The position numbers and the translations under genes were made by a program. The notes under the pieces were generated by a model. It saw nothing but the letters and a program-made list of their open reading frames with translations, had not been told where the DNA came from and made no database searches. A stretch of DNA of 23,201 nt, from NCBI GenBank assembly GCA_905233805.1, contig CAJOER010000005.1, positions 22,613-45,813 on the forward strand, read 5' to 3'. How positions within the stretch are numbered: the first letter of the stretch is position 1; each line of letters opens with the position of its first letter. The stretch is from an uncultured Eubacterium sp. Lineage in GTDB: Bacteria; Bacillota; Clostridia; Oscillospirales; Acutalibacteraceae. Positions 14,120-22,500 of this stretch are shown here, piece after piece.

Positions 14120-16409
14120 ATTTGGTTTTAATGCTTTTTGTTTTACTCCACGCTGAATAGTATTTTTTCTTTCCGACGGTTTTATATGTTTTGATTCTTA
14201 TGTAATACTTCTTCTTGCTCTTGAGTTTCTTTATTACCGCGCTTGTGGTTTTGTTTTTCTTTACGGTGAGCGTTTTTGTAGTTTTCTTTGTAAATCTTGA
14301 AGAAGTTGAATACTGAATCTGATAGCCCGTAGTCTGAGACGCCTGCTTTTTCCATTTAATTTTAAGCTGCGCTTTTTCTGGTGCGGTTACCTTGGAAAGA
14401 GAAGTACCTTTCGGATTAATCTTATAGGTCAGAACTTTTTTTCCGTAATAATAACCCTTCATGGTTATTTTAACTTTGTAGGTTCCGACCTTTTTTGATT
14501 CTTCGGTAATGTAAGTTATCTTATAGTAATCCTTACTGATAGCCTTACCGTTGGAATCAAGGATTTTTACCGTCGGTTTCTGAACCTTTCCGTTATAAAC
14601 AAAGCTCGTTTTTGAAAGCTTAACGCTTTTTATTCCGAGAATTGCACCCCAGTCGACGTCGCCCTCATAACCGCAGACGCTGCACTGCTGAACGAATGAA
14701 CCGGGAGTGTCAAAAGTCGCAGGCGCAACAACGGTTTTAAACGAATGATAATCGGCATATTTTTTCGTGCCGCAGGAACACTCGTACCAGTGGTTGTCGG
14801 CGTCACTTCTCAGTATTTCAAAGTTATGCGTATGCGAGTCCTGAATGTCCTGCCATACCGCGGTAACAACCGTATCGGCAGTGATATCAATAGGTGTTCC
14901 TATGGCTTGTTCAACGCCGCCGACCCTCCAGCACTTGAATTCCTTTGAATCGGGAGCTGTGAATTCGCATATACGAAGAGGATAATTTCCGAGAACGCCG
15001 GTATCGGACGTCATCGTGCCGGATCCTTCACCCGCATTATATGAAACGGTGTATCCGGTCGGTGCGGGAAGAGTGAAGTCACAGTAGAAAAGGATTGAGT
15101 TATTGTCATAGCTTTTAACCATAGCCGTTTTACCGTTAATTGTGGCTGTGGTTTTATTGTTGAACTTCTTTGTGGTTGAAACACGAATCTGAAGCTTGTA
15201 GGTGTGTCCCGCCCGGAAGGTGTCGTAACTCGTCAGTTTCTCCCCGTTTTCATACCAGTCATAATCGGTAACGCTTGTGTAAGCGGTTGAAGTTACCGGC
15301 TTTTCAGTTGGTGCGCCGCCTGCCGCGGGTGCGGTAACGGTTGTGTCTACCGTCTTTATATAAGGGTCTTCGCCGCAGGTAAAGAGCAGTCTTCTGTTCG
15401 TTGAACCGCTTATTGCAACAGCTGCGGATATATCGGTTAACTTATTATTAATATAGAATGTTGAAATATTAGTAATTTCATCGTATTCGTAATAGTTTCC
15501 CGCCGCGGAAAACGTATATTCAATCGCATACTGATGTCCCTGAATAAAGTTTTTATCAAAGGGATACATACCGTTATTAGTATTTAAGCTTGTATCGGTT
15601 TTGTCAAAAACTCTCCAGAGCTCAGCACTGTACTTCGTCGGTTCCGATGAAGTAACAACAAGGTCGTTAGCACAGATGTCGGCAGTCAGAGCAGACGGAG
15701 TCATAGTTGCTCTTGACTCACGAATGTATTTATCTGTCCATACTGCATAAGCGGTAACGTTACCCGTAGGCTTGTATTCGGAGTATTGCTCGTGCTGAAC
15801 GCCGTTGATTTCCCACGCTACAAACGACATACCGCTGGGTGCGGTAACCTCGTTTCCGCCCCTGAGGTGTTTGCTTTCGCCGGCATAAACCGTCTGCGGA
15901 GCAGGAGCGTTCGTACCGCCGTTTGCGTTATAGGTAATGGTATAAATAGGAGTTTCCGCGCCTGCGGTTCCTAAATCCAAATATACATTTCCGCCCCATG
16001 AGAACACATTAATCATTGAATGGCCGAGAGAAGTATATTCCGTACCGTTCAGATAAATTCTCGTATTCTCATCGAAAGAATAGCCGCTTTCAAGTTCAAC
16101 GCAGACAGCTAACGCGTAATGCGTTTTTCCGTCATCGGTTGCCGTCGGCGTACTTCCACCGAAGCCGCACCAGGTGTGGCCGTTCCAGTATACCCAGTTT
16201 GAATTACTGCCGTAAGCGTCAACGCTTGTAACGTGCGCCGTTGAAGACGAAGGCGTAAAGCTCGGTAGCGTACCGGGCGATACGGAGCTTACGTCGCACA
16301 TTATTCTGATTTCGGAAAGCGCCGTGTCTGCAAAGGTTTCTGCCGGAACAACTGCAAACGCAGACAATGCCAGAATTAATGATAATATAATTGATAAAAC
16401 TTTTTTCAT
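14118..16409 (-). CDS. Secreted multidomain surface protein with InlB B-type repeats and a C-terminal FN3-like module
   Basis: The 763-residue product begins with a clear signal peptide (MKKVLSIILSLILALSAFAV, cleavage near TFA). Two InlB B-type (Listeria-Bacteroides) repeats are visible: YTITYNANGGTNAPAPQTVY at about 155-230 and YTVSYNAGEGSGTM at about 455-520. Between and before them are related beta-rich segments that each end in an INGK/YLNG/INNK-type strand. At about 525-590 a Cys-containing module reads WYECSCGTKKY...QQCSVCGYEGD. A C-terminal FN3-like module (GYQIQYSTSSRF...YYSAWSK) closes the protein. No enzyme motif is seen; adhesion or substrate binding is inferred. AAGGGA precedes ATG. 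No LPXTG or dockerin. Confidence 0.88.
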   Translation of the reverse strand: MKKVLSIILSLILALSAFAVVPAETFADTALSEIRIMCDVSSVSPGTLPSFTPSSSTAHVTSVDAYGSNSNWVYWNGHTWCGFGGSTPTATDDGKTHYALAVCVELESGYSFDENTRIYLNGTEYTSLGHSMINVFSWGGNVYLDLGTAGAETPIYTITYNANGGTNAPAPQTVYAGESKHLRGGNEVTAPSGMSFVAWEINGVQHEQYSEYKPTGNVTAYAVWTDKYIRESRATMTPSALTADICANDLVVTSSEPTKYSAELWRVFDKTDTSLNTNNGMYPFDKNFIQGHQYAIEYTFSAAGNYYEYDEITNISTFYINNKLTDISAAVAISGSTNRRLLFTCGEDPYIKTVDTTVTAPAAGGAPTEKPVTSTAYTSVTDYDWYENGEKLTSYDTFRAGHTYKLQIRVSTTKKFNNKTTATINGKTAMVKSYDNNSILFYCDFTLPAPTGYTVSYNAGEGSGTMTSDTGVLGNYPLRICEFTAPDSKEFKCWRVGGVEQAIGTPIDITADTVVTAVWQDIQDSHTHNFEILRSDADNHWYECSCGTKKYADYHSFKTVVAPATFDTPGSFVQQCSVCGYEGDVDWGAILGIKSVKLSKTSFVYNGKVQKPTVKILDSNGKAISKDYYKITYITEESKKVGTYKVKITMKGYYYGKKVLTYKINPKGTSLSKVTAPEKAQLKIKWKKQASQTTGYQIQYSTSSRFTKKTTKTLTVKKNKTTSAVIKKLKSKKKYYIRIKTYKTVGKKKYYSAWSKTKSIKTK

Positions 16410-16450
16410 ATTATCAGTCCCTTCTTATTTAAGAACATAAACTTTATATA

Positions 16451-16480
16451 ATTTTATCATAATAAGATTAACGTTGTCAA
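16451..16480 (-). promoter_or_regulatory. Promoter of the InlB-repeat surface-protein gene
   Basis: On the minus strand, TTGACA (16475-16480), an 18-bp spacer and TAAAAT (16451-16456) lie about 40 bases before the start codon. The 142-base gap 16410-16551 otherwise holds only the giant gene's terminator. Confidence 0.72.
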
Positions 16481-16503
16481 CTTACATAAAATCACATAAT
16501 GGC

Positions 16504-16538
16504 AAAAAATAAACCTCGGGTTTCCCCAAGGTTTATTT
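16504..16538 (-). terminator. Terminator of the giant repeat-protein gene
   Basis: Read on the minus strand, AAATAAACCTTGGG pairs with CCCGAGGTTTATTT around a stable GAAA tetraloop with one U-G pair, followed by a run of T (16504-16509 as A on the plus strand). It begins 13 bases after the stop codon. Confidence 0.87.
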
Positions 16539-16551
16539 TATTAATGTTTAA

Positions 16552-19500
16552 TTATCCGGCAAGAGTCTGAAGAAGGTCGATAAGGTCAAGGATAACCGCG
16601 TCGGTTTCGCCCTGAAGCATTCCGAGAACCTGACCAACTACGTCAGCTACTGTTGCGGACATTCCTTCAATACCGCCGATAAGGTCAACGATTGCCTGGT
16701 AGTTGCCCTTATAGTTAATGGTATCAATCAGATATCTGAGTACGGTAATGAGGGTTATATCCTCGTCGGATTTAACGTGCATTCTTCTGCCGAAGCAAGC
16801 AGCCTGTGAAGCGTCGGTAAATACCATTTCACCGCAGCTTGCAAGTTCGAGCCAATCAATATCGGGAAGTTCAAGGTTGAGAGCAGCGCCCTTAATCTTA
16901 ATCTTCGGAAGAATTGAGTTGATAAGCGGAACAACTTTGTCTGCGCCGATAAGGCCGTTAAGAGTTCCCTTAATGTCGTAAAGGTCGAACTTAGTCATAT
17001 TGATGCCGACTTTATCCTTGAGAAGCTTAGGAACGTCAAGTCCCGCAGCCTTAAGTATTGTGTTTACATTAGCAATCGGCTTTAATGCGTCAAGAAGTGC
17101 CGTAATCGGTGTAAGAAGGTTATCAAGAACCTGACTTAAACCGCCGTTTGCAAAGAAGAGTGCAAGGTTCGGAAGCATATTTGCTACTGTCTCAAGAGGA
17201 GCAGAAAGTACGTCTTCTACCTTATCCCAGAGCGGATTGAGAATATCAAGAAGGATATTGTCATACTCATGGTAGATATCTTCTCTGTACTGATACTGAG
17301 TTTTAACGTTGTATACGCCGAGGCCTTCAAGAAGCGGAACGATTGCAGATGTGTAACCGTCGGAACCGGGAACGGAGATAAGGTCGAAGAGGTTAAGCGA
17401 AGCGTCGTTAAGGAGTACGTCGAGTACGCCGAACAGCGGACGAAGTACAGCAGTTAATGCATGCATGAAGCTGTCTCTGTCCTTTACGCCGAACTTAAGG
17501 TTTTCAGCCTTAACGTTCTTCCAAGAACCAGCATTTCTGATTACGTTTGCAACCGCAGGATATGTCTGACCGTAATTTCTGTTTGTGAGAAGTCTTGCAA
17601 CATTTGCAGTTGTAAAGTCAATTTCGGTCTGAGCAAGAAGGTCGGTAAGTGTACCGTCGCCGACATTCACGCCTTCGATTGCGCCGTAGATACCGGTTGC
17701 AGCCTTAGCAACGAGGTCGTCGGTATAGAGCTTCTCTTCAACAAGTCCCATAAGACCGCCTTCAAGAAGTCCGCCGATAAGTCCGTCAAGCATCGGAGCC
17801 AGCTTGCGGCAGAACTCTTCGTCGAGCTTGCCCCATGTGAAGGAGGACTCTTTATACTTGAAGTTTCTGTAATCGAAGTATTTATCGGTAGGTCTTCCGT
17901 TAAGGAGATAGAAGACAGCTCCTACAATCTCATCGGGAGTAGCAATTCCGATATTATCGAAGATGCTTCCGATGATTGCTTTAAGAGTAGCATTCTTCTT
18001 GATTGCGTCGATATTGCAGATAAGTTTCTTAAGAGCCTTAGCATTCTTGATAAGAGTCTTTGCAACATATCTGAATACTGCAACAAGAACTTCGCCCTTG
18101 CGAGCATGAACCTGAAGGGTTGTATACTTGCCCTTTTCGTTCTTAGCCTTGCTCTTTACGGTCTGGATTGTACCGTGGCTTGCAATCTGCTCCCAGGTGA
18201 AGTTCGGAAGCGTAAGTCCGACTTTATCTTTAAGAAGCTTGATAACAAGCGGGATAACGATATCCTGAATGTTGAAGGATTTAAGGTCGTTAAGTTTAAG
18301 GTTAAGTTTAACGTCTGTTCCGATAAGGTCTGCGAGTACGTCGCCGAGGTCCTTACCGAGAATATCCGAAATAAGCTTGTCAAGGTCAAGGCCGTTCTTC
18401 TTAAGTACGCCCATAAGTCCCTTCTGTGAAGTAATGGGAGCAAGAAGATTAGCTACTGCCTGTGACAGTCCGCAGCTGTCAATGAAGTAAGCAACGTTCG
18501 GAAGGATACCGCAAAGAGTATTAAACGGGGACGTTGTTACGTCATCAATTAAGCCTGCGATGGGCTTGAGGATGTTGATAAGAAGATTATCCTTAGCCTT
18601 CTTATAATCCTTCTTGTATTCTTTATAGGTCTTAATTCCGTCACACATAAACGCTTCGAGAAGCGGGATAATAGCGCTTTCGTAACCGTTTGTACCGAGT
18701 GTGAGGTCAATGCTCTGTACAGTGTCGTTAATGTCATCAATAATTGCGTTGATGTCAATAACAAGTTCGCTCTTGGGAACTCTCTTGCCGCTGCCGGTCT
18801 TGTTATAGCTCTGTACGGTTAATACGAATTTACCGTCTTTAAGCTTGTAATCAAGAGTTGCAGCGTTTTCGCCCTTGTCGGACAGAAGTTCGGTGCTTCC
18901 GCTGGTGGAAAGGGTCTTAACGAGAGCTTTGATGTCAAGACGCTTTAAGAGAGGAAGCTTGCCTTCGCAAAGGAGAACAGCAAGAATCTCGTCAAGCGGA
19001 CGGAGCGAAGCGGCAAGACCGTTGATGAATCCTGTCTTAGCGCCGTTTGTCTTGTTTGTGAAGCCCCAGTTAATCTTATCAACCTTATCCCAGCTCTTAG
19101 CCTTCTTAAGAGTCTTGGCAGCCGATGAATAGGTCTTGCCGTAGCTCTTGTCCATAAGGTACTTGGCAACGCCCTGAGGTGTTACGTCGAGTTCAAGTGC
19201 GCCGAGAACCATTGTAACCGTATCATTGCCGGTAAGCGCGCCGTAGAGAGCCTTGGCAATGGTGGTAATGATTTCGTTTGTGTAGAGGTTATCTCTTACG
19301 ATAACGTCAAGTCCTTCGATATCCGTTACTCCGAGGCTGTTGAGAAGCGGGAAGATATTGTTAACAAGGTCATCGAGCTTGTCAACGTTTTCGCGTGCTT
19401 CGCTTGCCGTTGCAAAGTCGGGATATTTAAAGTTGTTCTTGAGTTTCTTTGAGTACTCAGCAAATGACCAGTAAACCTCAGTCGGGCTCTTGAATACGTT

Positions 19501-22500
19501 AATAGCCTTAACTATTACCGTAAGGAGCTGAGCTGCGTTGAGTCCCTTGAGAACCTTAGCGATGCTCGGGTCTAAGCTGTTGATAACGCTTGTGATAAGG
19601 TCTGCGCCGAGTAATGTATCTACAATGTAAGCATAAACGAGGAGAAGTACTTCGGCAGGTGACTTGGCAGCATAGAGCCTGTCAAAGTCAATGTTCGGAA
19701 GTTTAAGATTAAGCGGTAACTTACCCTTGAGAAGGTCATTGAGAACGCTTGTCGCAATATTCTTCTTCGGATAGGTTATGTTAATCAGACCCTTAAGCGT
19801 CTTGCGTATAGATTTAGCAAACGTCGGCGAAAGATTTGAAACGTCCTTATCAAGCAGGTTGCCCACACCGTTGAAGTGGAGGTTAATCGTGCCCGTAATA
19901 CCTTCCATAATCTGTTTAATCTGAGAATCTCTCAGAATTCCGCCAAGTCCCTTAACGAGGTTAAGGATGAAGCTCATGGGAGCGTCATAGAGTTCGTTGA
20001 AGATGTTGCCGAACGGCATGAGTATTCCGTCAACAAGCATGCTGCCGAACTTCTTTTTCTTGAACGCCTTGTTAAAGTCAGCAGCGCTCATCAAATCGCC
20101 CTTAGCTCCGACTGATGAAGAAAGGATAGAGAATACAGGATAGAGAACTTCGCTGTAAAGGTTCTTCTGAGTTCCTTTCTGAGTAATCGAAGTAGCAAGT
20201 GCAGCGCCGAGAACTGCGGCAACGCCGTTAAAGGATTCGCCGAGTGCGTTATAGAACGCTTTCTTGTCGCCCTTGCTGAAACCGTATTTCAGGAAGTCGT
20301 GAGTATTATAAGATTTCTTATCTCTGTTAAGTCCTGTAATCTGAACCTTGAAGTTGTTCCAGTTCTGATAATCTTCCTTCTTGAGGATTTTAGCAGTGTT
20401 CTTATACTCTTTGCTGAGACGGATTGCTACAGCGTCGGGAGATACGATACCGTAGAGTGCGTCTGCAATAAGCATATTCGGGTCTCTCTTATTGAGTAAT
20501 CCGGAATCGCTATTATAGAACAGATAGTCAATAATGTTTTCAAGAAGTGAATATGTCTGAATAACGAGATTCGAAAGGTTAGCAGAGGTATAAACCTTCT
20601 TGTCGTCAACATCGCCCTTTGAGGTCGGCTTGTTACCGATTTTACCCTTCTTAGCGGGTTCCTTCGAGGTTTCGCCTACTACGAAGTACAGATAGTTGTT
20701 GACAAGTTTTAATAAATCGTTTGTATTCTTAGCGCCGAAGTAAGCGGCAAATACCGTTACAGCACCCGAAAGGAGATTATCGGTGGCGTCTAAGTCAAAT
20801 CCGTTAAGTGATGTATTTGAAAGAAGAGATGCGAGTAATTCGTCAAGAATATCAACAAGCTTTTGCGCAGCTTTAAGGTTTTCCTTAGTAAGAAGCTTGC
20901 TGTAATCCGTTCCGGCAGCGGATACCTTCTTCTTCGACTTCTTGGAATTTGCAAGAAGGGGAGCAGTAGTATGCATTGCCTTATTAATGTTGTATTTAGC
21001 TTTGCCGCCGTTTTCCTTAACAATTGTTTCGATAAACGGCCATAAACCTCTTGTTTCTCCGCCCTTGGTATAACGTACGTTAGAGATAAGGAAGAAACCT
21101 GAAGTGATTGAGAAGCCGCAGAAGTTCGTCTTGCTTTCGCCATTAATAGTGTTGGCGGCGGTTCTCTTCTTTAATGTGAATGATGCTTTATCGCTTCTCT
21201 TAAGCTGGAAGAGACCGTTGAATGCATCCGTAATAACGCTTGTTTCGCTGAAATCGCCGAGTGCGGCAAGTAAACCGTAAACAAGCGGTACTTCTGTTGT
21301 AATCTTGTTATTGGAATCCGAAAGAACGTCGTTTAAGAAATCAAGTAAACCGTTAATCCAGTTGCCTATAAGAAGGTCAACAACAGAGGTAAGAATCTTA
21401 ACGGCATTCTTCTTGTCGGAATCATTTGCGGCAAGATTTACGAAGTTGTCAAAATGAACGTTATATGTTTCGGTTCCGCTTCCGACATCTCTTGTAGCAA
21501 TCTTTCCTTTATAGTTAAACGCCCAGTCGGATTTTACGTTATACTTCTTCATGAAGTTCTTTCCGAGTCTGTCGATTAACTTGGGAAGACCTACTTTGAG
21601 GTCGTTAAGACCGTCGTTACCTTCATTACGCGGGTTGGTACCGTTTTTAATGAAGTTCTTGTCTTTAGTGCCGGCAGCCTTTGTATATCCTACGTCCTTG
21701 AGATAATCGTCAACGCCGTCTCTGAGGAATGTTAAGAGTTCGTTGGCAATTTCGTAAACGCCCTTTTGTTTAAGCGTTTTTGCTGTATCCTCACCGAGAA
21801 GGTCTGCGAGGAAACCTACGATTTCCTTACTGTTGAGGTCATAGATTACCTGGTCGGCAATATAGATGTTGGTGAAACGCGGAACCTTATTGTTGAAGTG
21901 AGCAACGCTCTCCTCTGCTTCACGGATAAGGTTTGATTCTTCATCGTAAGTATAACGGCCGTTTCCATCAAGAACGGGCTTATGATATTTAACGTCGGTG
22001 TAAGTACCAACTATATCAATAGCAGCCTGCTTGTCGCCGGTTACCCAGTGAAGAATTGCCGGTAAAGCCTTGTTAAGGTCAACGTGAAGTGCGCCGAGAC
22101 CGATATCGGTATTACCTTCAGCCTGAGTATATTTGAAGAGGTCAAGCTTAGCGTTGTATTCACCGCCGAAGCCTTCAATAAGGCCGGGGATTGAATCGGG
22201 AGCTAAGAATGACGCTTCAACAGCGTTATAAGGCTGAGTTTCGTTCGGGTCTTCGGATGCTTCGATACCGAATACGTTACCCCATAAGTTATGGTCGTCA
22301 ATATCATCGTGTAAGAACATCGGAATGATATTGTCAACAAGAACCATAAGAAGGGGAAGAATGTTGAATACCGTTACGGCAGGGTCATTATAAAGTCTCT
22401 GCCAGATATCGGTAAGTGTGCTTTCAAGGTTAACGTTGCCGTCAAGCACTCTGCTTACGATAGCTTCGATATCAACAGGGCTCTTCATCTGGAGAATAGG

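Noticed and set aside
17461..18429. Plus-strand frame of 322 codons inside the giant gene.
   Set aside because: It is antisense to strongly repeated coding sequence, its protein is unstructured in composition (rich in Cys, Ser, Val), and it has no ribosome-binding site. It is a shadow frame.
16705..20510. CRISPR array or DNA-level tandem repeat in the giant gene.
   Set aside because: The repetition is at the protein level with ~1.3-1.5 kb periods and strong divergence. There are no short identical repeats with unique spacers.
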